DNA from: Theropithecus gelada
Taxonomy: Eukaryota; Chordata; Mammalia; Primates; Cercopithecidae
Direction of reading: 5' to 3'
Length of the DNA: 64,000 nucleotides
Assembly: GCF_003255815.1 (NCBI RefSeq)
Contig: NC_037682.1
Coordinates: 47,201,712-47,265,711 of the forward strand
How positions within the stretch are numbered: position 1 is the stretch's first letter; each line of letters begins with the position of its first letter. This document shows, piece by piece, positions 34,712 to 47,545 of the stretch. The notes beneath the pieces are model-generated. The model worked only from the letters and a program-made list of their open reading frames with translations. It searched no databases and had not been told where the DNA came from. The translations under genes and the position numbers were made by a program.

Positions 34712-37689
34712 TTAGGTTTTTCCAAATATAAAATCATACAATCTGCAAACAAGGATAATTTGACTTCTTCCTTTCCAATTTGGATGCCCTTTATTTCTTT
34801 TTCTTATCTGTTTGCTCTAGCTAGGACTTCCAGTATTGTGTTGAATGACAGTGGTGGAAATGGGCAGCCTTGTTGTATTCCCCTTCTTAGAGGAAAGGCT
34901 TTCAGTTTTCCTCATTCAGTATGATGCTACTTGTGAGTCTGTCACATATGGCTTTCATTATTTTGAGATGTGTTCCTTCTCTATCAAGTTTATTCAGCGT
35001 TTTTTATCATGAAGGGATGTTGAATTTTCTCAAATGCTTTTTCAGCATCAATGGAAATTATCATATGGCTTTTATTCTTCATTCTGTTTATATGATGTAT
35101 CACATTGGTTGATTTGCATATGTTGAACCATCTTTGCATCCCAGGGATAGATTCTACTTGGTCATAATGAATGATCTTTTTAATGTATTATTAAATTCAG
35201 TTTGCTAGTATTTTGTTGAGGATTTTTGCATCAATATTCATCAGAGATATTGGCCTGTAGTTTCTTTTTTTGACATGTCTTTGTCTGGTTTTGGTATCAG
35301 GGTAATACTGGCCTCATATAAAGTGTTTGAAAGTATTTCCTCCTCCTCCTCTATATTTTGGAATATTTTGAGTAGGATTGGTATTTGTTCTTCTTTAAAT
35401 GTTTGGTAGAATTCAGCAGAGAAGCCACCAAGTCCCAAGCTTTTGTTTACTGGGGGACTTTTTATTATGGCTTGGATCTTATGACTTGCTATTGGTTTGT
35501 TCAGGTTTTGGATTTCTCCCTGGTTCAATATTGGTAGGTTGTGTATGAGTCTAGGAATTTGTCCATTTCTTCTAGATTTTCAAATTTATTGGCGTATAGT
35601 TGCTCATGATAGCCACTAATGATCTTTTGAGTTTCTGCAGTGTCAGTTATAATGTCTCCTTTTTCATTTCTGATTTTCTTTATTTGGATAGTCTATCTTT
35701 TTTTTAGTTAGTCTGGCTAAAGGTTTGACAGTTTTGTATAACTTTTGAAAAAACCAACTTTTTGTTTCATTGACCTTTTGTATTCTTTTCTTCACTTCAA
35801 TTTATTTTCTTTCTGCTCTGATCGTTTCTATTTGTTTTGGGCTTGGGTTTGCTCTTGTTTTCGTAGTCCTTTAAGATGCATTGTTAGATTGTTTATTTGA
35901 AGTTTTTATTTTATTTTTTGATTAGGCACTTATACCTGTAAACTTCCCTCTTAGTACTGCTTTTGCTGTATCTGATAGGTTTTGATATGATGTGTTTCCA
36001 TTATCATTTGTTTCAAGAATTTTTTCAATTTCCTTCTTAATTTCTTCATTGACCCACTGGTCATTCAGAAACATATTGTTTAATTTTTACACATTTGTAC
36101 AGTTTCCAAAATTTTTCTTGTTGTTGATTTCTAGTTTTATTCCATTGTGGTCAGAGAAGATGCTTGATATGAGTTCAATTTTTTTGAATGTTTTAAGACT
36201 TGTTCTGTGACCTAACATATGGTCTATCCCTGAGAATAATTCATGTGCTGAGGAAAAGAATGTGCATTCTGCAGCTGTTGGATAAAATGTTTTGTAAATA
36301 TCTATTAGATCCATTTGATCTATAGTGCAGATTAAGTCCAATTTTTTGTGTGATTGATTTTCTGTCTGGAAGATCTGTCTGTTGCCGAAAGTGGGGTATT
36401 GAAGTCTCCACCTATTATTGTATTGCAGTCTATCTCTCTTGTTAGCTATGATATTTGTTTTCTATATCTGGGTGCTCCAGCATTGGGTGCATATATATTT
36501 ACAATTGTTATATCACTTGCTGAGTTGACTTCTTTATCGTTATATACTGACCTTCTTTGTCTCTTTTTATGGTTTTTGTTTTGAAATCCATTTTGTCTGA
36601 TATAAATATAGCAACTCTTGCTCTTTTTTGGCTTTCATTGGCATGGAATATCTTTTTCCATTCCTTTATTGTTAGTCTATGTGTGTCTTTATAGGTGAAG
36701 CATACTTCTTATGGGCAACAAATCAATGGGCCTTGTTTTTTTTTAATCCATTCAGCCACTCTATATCTTCTTAATGGAGAATTTAGTCCATTTACATCAA
36801 CGTTATTATTGATAAATAAGGAGTTACTCCTGGCAATTTTTTTGTTTTCTGTTTTGTGAACTTCTCTTCCTTCTTTCTTTCCTTCCTGTCTTCCTTTAGT
36901 GAAGCTGATTTTCTGTGGTGATATGGTTTGTTTCTCGCTTTTTTTTTTTGTATATTTATTGTATTTTTTTTGGTTTGAGGTTACCATGAGGCTTGCAAAT
37001 TCTATCTCATACCCATTGATCTAAGCCAGTAAGAACCTAACACTGTTTGCATGAACAACAGCAACAACAAAAAACAAATAGGCAAAGAGAAAATTAATAA
37101 GAACTTTACATCTTAACTACATCCCCCGACTTTTAAACTTTTTGTTGTTTCTACTTATATCTTATTGTACCATCTATATCTTATGTGCCGTCTATGAGTT
37201 GTAGCTATTATTTTTGATTAGTTCAGTGTTTAGTCTTTCTACTTAGGATAAAAGCTGTTTGCACACCACAGTTACTATGTTATGATATTCTGTGGTTTTC
37301 AGTATACTTACTATTACCAGTGAGTTTTGTACTTTCAGATGATTACTTATTGCTCACTAACATCCTTTTCTTTTTGATTGAAGTATTCCCTTTAGCATTT
37401 CTTGTAGGACAGGACTAGTGTTGATGAAATCTCTAAGCTTTAGTGTGTCTGGGAAAATCTTTATTTCTCCTTCATGTCTGAAAGATATTTTTGCCAGACT
37501 TACTATTCTAGGGTAAAAATTTTCTCCCTTCAGCACTTTAAGTATGTTATGCCCCCTCTCCTGGTCTGTAAGGTTTCACTGAAACGTCTGTTGCCATATG
37601 TATTGAAACTCCATTGTATGTTGTTTATTTTCTCTTGCTGCTTTTAGGATCCTTTCTTTATCATTCAAAAGTTTTATTATTATTATTGT

Positions 37690-37931
37690 CATTTTTTGAG
37701 ACAGGGTCCCAGGCTGGAGTGCAGTGGTGCAGCCTTAACCTTCTAGGATCAAGTAATCTTCCCACCTCAGACCCCTGAAAACTGGGACTACAGGCACATG
37801 AAAGCATACCTGGCTAATTTTTTGTATTACTGCAGAGATAGGCTGGTCTCAAACCCCTGGGTTCAAGTGATTCATTCACATCTGTCCCCCAAAGTGCTGG
37901 GATTACAGATATGAGCTACTGTGCCTGGACA
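37690..37931 (-). mobile_element. Alu within L1-A, antisense
   Basis: Diverged, with deletions in both arms (GAGACAGGGTCCCAGG to GCTACTGTGCCTGGAC). Confidence 0.88.
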
Positions 37932-38205
37932 GAAGTTTGATTATTAAGTGCCTTGAGGTAGTGTTCTTTGAGTTAATTCTGCCTGGTGTTCTATAACCTT
38001 CTAGTATTTGGATATTAATATTTTTCTTTAGGTTTGGGAAGTTCTCTGTTATTATCCTTTTGAATAAACTTTCTACCCCATCTCTTTCTGTACCTCCTCT
38101 TTAAGACCAATAACTCTTGGATTTGCCTTTCTGAGACTGTTTTCTAGATCTTGTAGGTGTGCTTCATTGGTTTTTATTGTTTATTCTCTTGCTCTTTTGA
38201 TTATT

Positions 38206-38472
38206 ATTTTTTTTCAGACAGAGTCTCACTCTGTTGCCCAGGCTTGCTGCAACCTCTGCTCCCTGGGCTCCAGTGATTCTTGTGCCTCAGCCTTCCAAAT
38301 AGCTGGGACTACAGGTGCACACCACCATAACCAGCTAATTTTTGTATTTTTAGTAGAGATGGGGTTTTGCCATATTGCCCAGACTGGTTTCAAACTCCTG
38401 GCCTCAACTTATCCACCCACCTTGGCCTCCCAAAGTGCTGGGATTATAGGCATGAGCCACTGTACCCAGCCT
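38206..38472 (-). mobile_element. Alu within L1-A, antisense
   Basis: Dimer with a 30-base gap near 38,245. It runs to CACTGTACCCAGCC. Confidence 0.92.
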
Positions 38473-41045
38473 GATTGAGTATTTTCAAATAACCTGTCTT
38501 CAAGCTCACTAATTCTTTCTTCTGCTTGATCAGTTCTGCTCTTAAAAGACTCTGATACATTCTTCAGTATGCCAGTTGCATTTTTCAGCTCCAGAATTTC
38601 TGTTTAATTCTTTTTAGTTATTTCAATATCTTTGTTAAATTCATCTGATAGAATTATAAATTTCTTGTCTGTGTTATTTTGAATTTCTTTGAGTTTCCTT
38701 AATGCAGCTATTTTGAATTTTCTGTCTGAAAAGTCACATATCTCTATTTATCCAGGATAGGTCTCTGGTGCCTTATTTAGTTCATTCGATGAGGTCATGT
38801 TTTTCTAAATTGGGTTAATGCTAATAGATGTTCTTCACTGTCTGGGCACTGAAGAGCTAAAGTATTTATTGTAGTGTTCTGTCTGGGATTTTTTGTACTC
38901 AACTTTCTTGGGAAGCCTTTCCAGATATCTGGACAGATTTGAATATTTTGATCTAAACTGTATGTGTTTTAGGAGGCATCCCAAGTCTAGTAAAGCTGTG
39001 GTTCTTGCAGACTTGTAGAGGTATTGCCTTGATGGTTTTGGACAACATTCGGGATAATTCTCTGGATTACCAAGCAGAGACTCTTATTCTCTTCTCTTAC
39101 TTCTCCCAAACAAATGGAGTCTGTCTCTCTGTTCTAAGCTGCCTAAAGTTGGGGGTGGAGTGACACAAGCACCCCTGTGGCCACCACCACTGTGACTGGT
39201 CTGGGTCAGACCTGAAGCCAGCACAGCACAAGGTCTTGCCCAAGGCCTGCTATAACCACTCTCTGGCTACTGCCTATGTTCACTCAAGGCCCTGGGGCTC
39301 TACAATCAGCAGGTGGCAAAGGCCTGTGTCCTTCCCTTCAGGGTGGTGAGTATCCTCAGGTTCCAGGTGGGTCTAGAGGTGCCAACCAGGATTCGTAGAC
39401 TAGACTCCAAAACCTTAGAAATTTACCTGTTTTCTATTGTACTACAGCTAGCCTCACGCTCAAACCACAAGATGCAGTTGTTCCCACTCTTCCCTCCCCT
39501 TTTTAAAGGCAGAGAAGCCTCACCCCATGGCCACTACCACCACAGGCCTATGGGAAGTACCACCAGACTAATACCAATGTTCCCTTAAAGCCCAAGGGCT
39601 CTTTAGTAAGTTTGTGGTGAGTGTTGTGTGGCTTAAAAGTCACCCTTCAGAGCAGTGGGTTCTCCTCTGTCCCAGGGCAGGTCCAGAAATGCCAAGAGCC
39701 ATGTCCTGAATTGGGGACCCCAAGAGCCTGCTTGGTGCTCTACCCCACTGTGGCGCTGCTGGTACCTAAAGTGCAAGGTGAAGTCTGCTTTACTTTTTCC
39801 TCTGATTTTCCCAAGCAGAAGGAGTTTCACCCCATCGCCACCACTGCTGGTAATGTGCTGAGTATCACCTGAAGCAGCAAGTCCTGAGACTCACTCAAGG
39901 CCTCAATATAGTACCTGGGTATTGCTGCTGGTTATTCAGGGCCCAAGGGCTCTTCAGTTAGCAGGTGATGCATGGTGCCAGGACTGGGTTTTTCTTTTCA
40001 AAGCTGTGGGTTCCCTTCGGGCCCAGCGTGTGTCTGAAAATGTTATCCAGGAGCCAGGGCCTGGACAGAGGGCCTTGTGACTCTGACTAGTGCCCTAGTC
40101 TTCTGTGGCTGGGTGGGTATTCAAGACGGAAGACAAAGTTCTCCCCACTCTTCCCTCTCCTCTCCTGAAGTAGAAGGCTGAGTTCTGTTTTGGAACCACA
40201 AACTGTGCAGCCTGGGCTTAGGGGAGGGTGATACCAGCACTTCCTTAGCACCCCAGTTGATGTCTCAGTAATTTGCCTGCCCCTACCTGCCACCCTTGCC
40301 CAGTCCACTGTGTCTGGGCCTGATTCAGCACTAGGACTCATCTAAGAGCTGCAGTCTGTGTTAGTTAGGGTTTTCTTTCTTACTTACTTTCTTTCTTTTT
40401 TTTTTTTTTTTTTTGACTTGAAAAGCAAACTTTATTTCAAATTATCCAAAAAAAGTGTTAACTCTGAAACATTTAACATATTTCATTTAAACTCATATCG
40501 TCATAAAACTCAAACTATCAAACAAAAATAGCATTGTGTGCTTAGCCACTTTTAATAATGAACATTTAAGAGGAAACATTTAGAGACTCCCACAAATTTG
40601 GGAGCCATTAGGCAACATATATTTAATATTAAGCAAAGACAGCATTAAAAATGAAAAATCCTCAAATTTCAAGAGAATGCCTGTTCAAGTCTTTGATATG
40701 TATTTGCACATGACAAAAGAAATATTTTAATTTAAAAGAAACCAAGTCTGAGTGCTTACCCTTTCTTCAAATGTAATCTCCTGTCCACCCTTCATTTTAT
40801 GAACGCATATCCCTCACTCTACTTCATCTACACTGAACCAGTGTTAGTTCAACATGATTGGCTTCACTCAAAGCCCTCTAGATCCCATTTCATATATCCC
40901 ATTGACTACCATTATTCCCTTACATGTTTGCACAGCCTTATACTGAGTATTACATTGTAACTGAGCTTGGGAATTTTAGGTATCCAAAGGTAATTATATA
41001 CACACACCTTTCTGTTTTATTGCACAGTTCACAATATGGCTATAC

Positions 41046-41176
41046 GGTAATTACACAACCAACCAGGTTAAAATGAATATTGACTGTTTAGACAAAAACG
41101 TTGATTACACAATATGGTAATTACACAACCAACCAGGTTAAAATGAATATCGACTGTTTAGACAAAAACGTCGATT
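41046..41176. repeat. 70-bp tandem duplication within the retrocopy 3' UTR
   Basis: GGTAATTACACAACCAACC starts at 41,046 and again at 41,116. The copies are nearly identical through GACAAAAACG(T)TGATT, differing at a few bases such as TTGAC/CGAC. It is a recent local duplication. Confidence 0.92.
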
Positions 41177-41440
41177 TTGTCCCCAACCCCAAATGAAACT
41201 AGAAAAACACACATATTCACCACCATATAAAGGTTGTGTTTACTCTGTGGTGCAGTCCTGAGGGATTATACCACTCTAAATGTGTTAAATCCAGAATCCA
41301 TAACATTCCTGGTGGCATTCAGACATGAAGTATAGGACACAAGACCATAAATGTCCTGTGCTCATGAGCCATTTGTGCCACATATGTAACAGAAAGGGCA
41401 CTTTTAAAGCTTTTCAGATGTTCGATAGTTTGCCTTTTCA

Positions 41441-41742
41441 ACCTTTTTTTTTTTTTTTTTTAGATGGAGTCTCGCTCTGTCGCCCAGGCTGGAGTGCAGT
41501 GGCGCAATCTGGGCTCACTGCAACCTCTGCCTCCTGGGTTCAAGCTATTTTCCTGCCTCAGCCCCCCGAGTAGCTGGGATCACAGGCGTGTGCCACCATG
41601 ATTGGCTAATTTTTGTATTTTTAGTAGAGATGGGGTTTTGCCATGTTAGCCAGGTTGGTCTTGAACTCCTAACCTCAAGTGATCTACCCGCCTCGGCCTC
41701 CCAAAATTCTGGGATTACAGACACGAGCCACCATGCCCAGTC
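41441..41742 (-). mobile_element. Alu within the SLC25A51 retrocopy
   Basis: TGCCTTTTCAA is duplicated on both sides. The Alu is therefore younger than the retrocopy. Confidence 0.94.
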
Positions 41743-44700
41743 TGCCTTTTCAAAATTATTACCACATTAGTTCACACTGAAGGTAAAAACAATAGTTATA
41801 GTTAGAATCCTTTATTAACAACACATTTTGACTTCAAGTTCAGAAAAAGCTGTTGGTTACAAGTTCTGTTGAATTTTCTGTCAAATTTAAGAAGTCTATA
41901 GGATGATACGAAACCATCCCTGGTAATATATTTGCAGTTTGGTCTTCAAAAGCTGTAAAAAGTGACAAAAAAAAAAAATACTGAGTTAAAACCTTTAAAA
42001 ATATTTATTAGGAATTGTTTTTAAATGCCACTTATTTGAGACAGCAGAAACCAAAGCATTTTCCTTAGAATTCTCACTTAGCTTATATTTCACAAAAGTG
42101 CTTCAGATTTCTACCACCTGTATGGGGTGTAAAGACAGAGGAAGCCCAACAAAACCAAAGGCCCAATGGCATCTATTCCCAGGGCTAAGGTATAACCCCA
42201 GGCTAACCCACCGGCCCTGTGCTGAGTAGCTGGACATGCCTGTGAGTGCTCAGAGTCGCACACATGAATGAGAGGGTCAGGCACCAAGGTGCTTTTATTC
42301 ATTCATTTCTCAAACTCAACTCCTTTCAAATCCTGACTCTATTTAACAGGCCAAAGGATGCTACTCATATTTATTTCATATTTATTTGGTGTCAAATTAT
42401 TATTATCTTTTAAATCCTTACATCTATACCTCGAAAGTAAACTGTAATATCCAACACAATATTGTCAGACAGAGCTGCTGTATGGCTATTCAGGTTCATT
42501 ACTGCCTGGCTAATACTTAATATGCTTCATCCTTTACAGCTGGAGGAAGGATGTTCATTGTATTTAACCAGCCATACAGCATTTAGAGGTAAACAGCTTT
42601 TATGGACTATTTGCCCAGAAACTTTAAGTAAACTACCAAGTTGAGGCCCTGATTTTATTTTGGTCAGCATGTGTACATATTCACATGCAATTATCCGAAA
42701 GAAGAAAAACTGGTTAACAAGAAACCTACCATCATGTCATGCTGGAAATCAATCTTTAACTACATAATATTTACAGAAAGGGTTTTAAGATTCATAATCC
42801 ACTTTTTCCGTTTGTCTCTTATATTTCATTAGTCAATTGGAAGTGGCATATGAATCATTTTGCTTTATCTGGAAAAAATATTTTCACATGTTCCAATTCC
42901 TTTGACAAAGAAGTTTTCATCTGCTGAGGGATGAGAATGCTATTTGACTGTTACCTACTTTTAGAATTCAAACTAACCCTTCAAATGTCTTTATTTAGAT
43001 CATATGCTCTCAAATTATCTTATTGTTTTACTGACCCAATGGTAAAACTGAGTTCCCAAAATGTCAAAATTCTAATAGAGTCTCTATTTCCAAGAGTAAA
43101 ATAAAAGACAGCCAACACTGTGGGGTGAAAACTATCCTCAGCCCTTTTCCCCACTCTGTAATATTCGGAAAACAGGGGTGGGGGGACGTGGGATTGCATT
43201 GATAGACTTCTAAAGCAAAATGTTATGAAAGTGCTTATTTTTTAAAATGAGAGTTTTAAGAGAACAGGATGCTTGAATATGACCAACTCGTACTCAAGGG
43301 GAAAAATAACCACAGTCCTTTGCTGAGATGGCACCAATAATTCAAAGAAACCAAGCTAAACAGCATTGTATCTGTACACAATTAATAGGAAAACTTGATG
43401 GAACACCTATAACAAAATTTAAGTCCCTTTGTCTTTTGACAATGAAATAAGTGAAGTTAAATTAAGGATGTTTTGGAAGGGTTGAAGGTCACAGTCAGAA
43501 TCAAACAGAAAACTTTCAAACCTACAGAGCAAAATGAGAACTTTTGTAGCTCCTTGATCTACCATATTTAAATAGAAATAGTATAATGACTATCCAATAG
43601 GTGCTTAGTTTCAAAACTAATACAAGCAATTTATCATGAAAAGCCTATACCTAATAAGCTGTTTTTCTTCTCTGTTCCGCCCCTTTGTCATATGCTTGAG
43701 CTTAACGAAGACTATCCTCTGCAGCTGCCCCTGAGGGCAGAGAAGTAAGCAATAGAGTAACAAAGGAAGCCTGAGGAGTCCCTGGCCCCTGGGAACCTTC
43801 TCTCTGGCCGATCACAGCCATTTATGTTTCAATGCAGAAGATTTCAAGACTGGTTTGAGAAAAAGAATCCTATTTTGGGGATTAGGTTCCCTGTCAAAGG
43901 CCATCAGATGGACAGCTATTTACCAGGTAATTAGCCTAAATATCTTAGTTAGTGATAAAAAACAAAAAACAAAAAAACCAAAAACCAAAAAACCCTTATA
44001 TTTTCCTATGAGAACCTTTTATTTTATTTTGTTGAAGTTTGAGGAAAACAGCTTTGCCCATAACTCACTGTGGCCTGGAGTTATGACACCAACTTGTATT
44101 TGGCCAATTAAGAAAGAGGCCAAACTGCATTCTTCTTAGAAGGTCTATTCAGTTGATAAGTGGCACTTAACTGATGGTTTTTTTCATATAACCGTTGCAT
44201 TGATTATGCCCCAAGAGATAAGGGACAGATGGTAATTTAGATGAGTTAGACTGAAATTCCCCACCAATCTGAGACTGTATGTGAGTTTTTACAACATTAA
44301 TTGGAAAAAGCAAGAATCCCAACATGGCACCCAAAAGACCTCCACCAATAAAATCATTAACCAAATGAGCATTGTGAGTCGTTGCGGTAGGCAGATGCTA
44401 CTTAATGGGACCTTGAAGGCAGGAAAAAAAAAAAAAAAAAAGACATTGCTGAGTCCATTCCGGAAAAGAATGGGCACCAACCCTCCATAATACTCTCCAA
44501 TTCCATGACATTTCAGTGCCTTGAAAGCCTGATACGTGTTGGTAAATTTATCATGATGCTTGTGGTCTTGAAGCAATGTCTGAAGTGAAAATTGCTTCTG
44601 TTGTCCCTGCAAGCACTGCTGTCACGCCACGGATTGCAAACTCTGGAGCACTGACATGCTTGTGGAGAAGGCAGAATAAATCCTCATACAGACCAAACGT

Positions 44701-45039
44701 AAGTGCAAGTGTAGTTGTCTGCTGCATCAATCGGGGAAAGATTCCACGATACAAGTTTCGAAATGCATCCCTTCTCAACTGAAGTGTTGCATCTCGGGTT
44801 TTGATGCCATACAGCTGTTGTCGAAAGATGACCTTCTGAATGGGAAATGTGATGGCGACGTTGTTGAAGGTTGCACAGCAGCCACACAAGTAATGCTTCA
44901 TTTCACCAAATTTATAATATGAGGTGACATATCTTGTTTTGAAGATGTTAGTACTGGTGGTCTCTTTCCATGAGCTTCTGAATCCATCATGTTGCTTAAG
45001 ATCTTTCTTTTTCATGAGGGACTCTTTTCTTTCTTTTCC

Positions 45040-45160
45040 CTCCCTCCCTCCCTCCCTCCCTCCTTCCCTCCTTCCCTCCCTCCCTCCTTCCTTCCTTCCT
45101 TCCTTCCTTCCTTCCTTCCTTCCTTCCTTCCTTCCTTCCTTCCTTCCTTCCTTCCTTCCT
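45040..45160. repeat. (CCCT)n/(CCTT)n tract inside the SLC25A51 retrocopy
   Basis: About 120 bp of CTCC units followed by a pure TTCC run. It lies just upstream, in gene sense, of the retrocopy start codon and separates it from the GC-rich leader. The frames through it that read LPSFLPS or REGGREGG are repeat artefacts. Confidence 0.95.
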
Positions 45161-45264
45161 GTAACACCATCCGAACCTGGAGTTTAGCAGGATGATAGCT
45201 TTCTGATAATATTCCCAATTTATTCCATTGTTATTGTTCTGTTAGGTTTCTCTCTTCTGGAGTC

Positions 45265-45834
45265 AATTTTGATAACTGCATTTCCGTTCTCCAGGCGCCC
45301 ATTTTCCTAACCTGTGAAAAGCGGGGACTGGGGTGGACAAGGTCAGTAAGTCCTCTTCCGTCTTTGACACTCCACAGTCAGGGGTCCCGAAGTGAGGAGA
45401 AATCCCAGTCTCCCCGGAGGCAGGGGCCCTTGCGCGGTGCCAGCCCCGCTCTCTCCAGGGCTCAGGCAGAGCCCGGCTCCTACCCGCCCCTGCGGTTCCT
45501 GCGCACCAGGGAGGTGCCTCCACAGCCCCGGGCGCGACCGAATGAAGGCATAGCCTCCTTCGCAGGAAAGGTCGCCCAGCAGCCGGACAAACACCCACCT
45601 CAGGAGAAAAAGGTGGGAGCAGAAGAGACTCAGAACTGATTCCGCGCGCGCCGTCTGGGCGGGGCCCGCAGCGGCCAGGCTAGGGCAGCAGCAGGCTAGA
45701 GCAGAGGACTGGGGTGAGCCTCCAGGGAGGCCCGCTGCCCGGACGGACGGGCCCTTCGGCGCGTTTCTCCTCCCTCCAACCACATGCGAGGGGAGGTGGG
45801 TGCTTCCCCACGCCCGCCTCGCACTCACCCATCC
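45265..45834 (-). other. GC-rich, CpG-bearing 5' leader of the retrocopy
   Basis: This block has many CpG dinucleotides (for example GCGCGCGCCG near 45,644) in an otherwise AT-rich region. It runs to the right target-site duplication, so I read it as 5' UTR of the source mRNA rather than a local CpG island. The frames of 111 and 161 codons inside it look like GC-rich chance ORFs. Confidence 0.7.
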
Positions 45835-46756
45835 TAGTTAGGGATTTCTAGAAGGACAGAACTAATAAGATAGATGTATATATACAAGGGGAGTTTATTA
45901 AGATTATTGACTCACACTATCACAAAGTGAGGTCCCACAATAGGCCCATCGCAAGATGAGGGGTAAAGAAGCCAGTCTGAGTCCCAAAACGTCAAAAGTA
46001 GGGAAGCCAACAGTGCAACTTTCAGTCTGTGGTGGAAGGTCCAAGAGTCTCAAAGCTGAAGAACATGGAGTCTGATGTTCGAGGGCAGGAAGCATCCAGC
46101 ATGGGAGAAAGATGTAAGCCAGAAGACTAAGTCAGTCTAGTCCTCCGTGTTCCTCTGCCTGCTTTTATTCTGGCCATGCTGGCAGCTGATTAGGTGGTGC
46201 CCACCCATATTGAGGGTGGGTGTGCTTACCCCAGTCCACTGACTCAAATGTTAATCTCCTTTGCAACACCCTCACAGACACACCCAGAATCAATACTTTG
46301 CATCCTTCAATCCAATCAAGTTGACACTCAGTGTTAACCATCACGCAGTCCTTATGGCCTTGACTGCCTTTCATATTTACTTAAAGAAACAGAGCAGTGT
46401 AGGTGGCGACATTTGCAGGAACTCAAGTTCCAACCACTGGGCCTGTGATTCCCCTCTGGCTGGTCCTGGTTTAAAAGCTCACTCTGCGGGCAGGCATCAT
46501 CTGAGTTTGGTCTGGTTTTCCTTTCTCCTCTAACAGGACTATACTGAATTCAGTGGCTCATAATTGCTGTGTTCTCCCTCCCCCAGCACCCAGAGATGCT
46601 CTCCAGACCATGCAGCTGCTGCTGGGGTGTCGGGGAGAGGGGGTGTCAGCAATTCAAGACTGTTTTTTCTACCTCTTCAGAGCCTTTCAGCAATACCAGG
46701 TTAATACCAGGCACTATGAGGGCTCACCTGATTTACGGTTCTTAAGAAGGTTTTTT

Positions 46757-46782
46757 TTGTGTGTGTGTGTGTGTGTGTGTGT
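46757..46782. repeat. (TG)n microsatellite in the L1-A 5' UTR
   Basis: Thirteen or so GT units in the place where the L1 5' UTR normally has a T-rich stretch. Confidence 0.9.
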
Positions 46783-47251
46783 AGATAGTTGTTAAATTGG
46801 TGTCCTTGTGGGGGGATGATGGGTGGAGCTTTCTATTCTGCCATTTTGCCCTGCCTCCCCTTTTTCATTTTTTGAAATAATTTTAGGAGAATTGGTTTTA
46901 GTTCTTCTTTGTACGTTTGGTAGAATTCCTCGGTGAAACCATTCAGCCTTGGGCTTTTCTTTGTTGAGAGACTTTTTATCACTCATTTAATCTTGTTACT
47001 CATTATTGGCCTGTTCAGGTTTTTTGTTTCTTCCTGATTCAACCTTGGTAGGTTGTATGTGTTTAGGAAATTATCCATTTGCTCCAGGCTTTCCAGTTTT
47101 TCAGTGTGCAGTTGTTCATAATAGTCCGATGATCTTTTTTATTTAGATGTTGTCAGTTGTAATATCTCCTTTTCATTTCTGATTTTGTTTATCTGGGTCC
47201 TCTCTCGTTGTTTGGTTGATATAACTAGTAGTTTGTTGATTTTATCTTCTT

Positions 47252-47545
47252 TTTTTTTTTTCTTTTTGAGATAAAGTTTTATTTCTGTCACCCAGGCTGG
47301 GGTCAGTGGTGTGATCTTGGCTCACTACAACGTCCACCTCCTGGGCTCAAGAGATCCTCCCACCTCAGCCTCCGAAGTAGCTGGGACTACAGGCATGCAC
47401 CACAGTGCCCAGCTAACTTGTGTATTTTTTGCAGGACAGGGTTTCACTATGTTGCCCAGGCTGGTCTTGAACTCCTGAGGTTGTGATCCACCCACATCAG
47501 CCTCCCAAAGTGCTGAGATTACGGTGTGAACCACCTTGCCTGGCC
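47252..47545 (-). mobile_element. Alu within L1-B, antisense
   Basis: Diverged dimer from GAGATAAAGTTTTATTTC to CACCTTGCCTGGCC. Confidence 0.92.

Larger units (their letters stand above)
40377..45834 (-). pseudogene. SLC25A51P: Processed pseudogene of SLC25A51 (mitochondrial NAD carrier), near full mRNA length
   Basis: This is a reverse-transcribed mRNA copy. The coding relic runs from about 44,990 to 44,166 on the minus strand. Recognisable blocks are GEMKHYLCGCCATFNNVAIT, FPIQKV, YGIKTRDA, LYRGIFPRLMQ, LLQDHKHHDKFTNTYQ, LVPILFRNGLSNV and FPINVVKTHIQSQIGGEFQ, which match the SLC25A51/52 carrier family. It is broken by a 1-base loss near 44,907, a loss of about 14 bases near 44,587, an A18 run (44,424-44,441) and a deletion near 44,240. 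The 3' end shows a reversed AATAAA (40,431-40,436) followed by a T-run (40,396-40,414). A GC-rich 5' leader fills 45,164-45,834. A 15-base direct repeat with one mismatch (40,362-40,376 and 45,835-45,849) is the target-site duplication. An Alu has inserted in its 3' UTR part. The choice of SLC25A51 over SLC25A52 rests on memory of the family. Confidence 0.9.
40357..46345 (+). mobile_element. ERV-L (MLT2A-type) solo LTR, split by the SLC25A51 retrocopy
   Basis: The LTR starts TGTGTTAGTTAGGG at 40,357, is interrupted at 40,376, and resumes at 45,835. It then runs through GACAGAACTAATAAGATAG, GTTTATTAAG and AAGTTGACACTCAG to about 46,345. CAGTC flanks it on both sides (40,352-40,356 and 46,346-46,350), the 5-bp duplication expected for ERV-L. 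The family name is from memory of the consensus. Confidence 0.8.
34712..46856 (-). mobile_element. Old L1 (L1-A), antisense, 5' part interrupted by LTR and retrocopy
   Basis: On the minus strand this carries 5' UTR (46,351-46,856 and about 39,100-40,351), an ORF1-region relic, the endonuclease part and reverse transcriptase of ORF2, ending inside the RT region at 34,712. ORF2-like pieces are visible, for example near 35,241-35,528 (SLGLGGFSAEFYQTF). Frames are full of stops. The 3' third is absent where the class I LTR-like block begins. Two Alus lie inside. Confidence 0.85.

Noticed and set aside
44551..45015. An intact mitochondrial carrier gene
   Set aside because: The 154-codon frame starts out of frame and ends at a deletion. 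Several frameshifts, the poly(A) tail and target-site duplications show a processed pseudogene.
45343..45828. 161-codon minus-strand frame in GC-rich DNA
   Set aside because: It falls in the presumed 5' UTR of the SLC25A51 retrocopy and is a chance frame in CpG-rich sequence.
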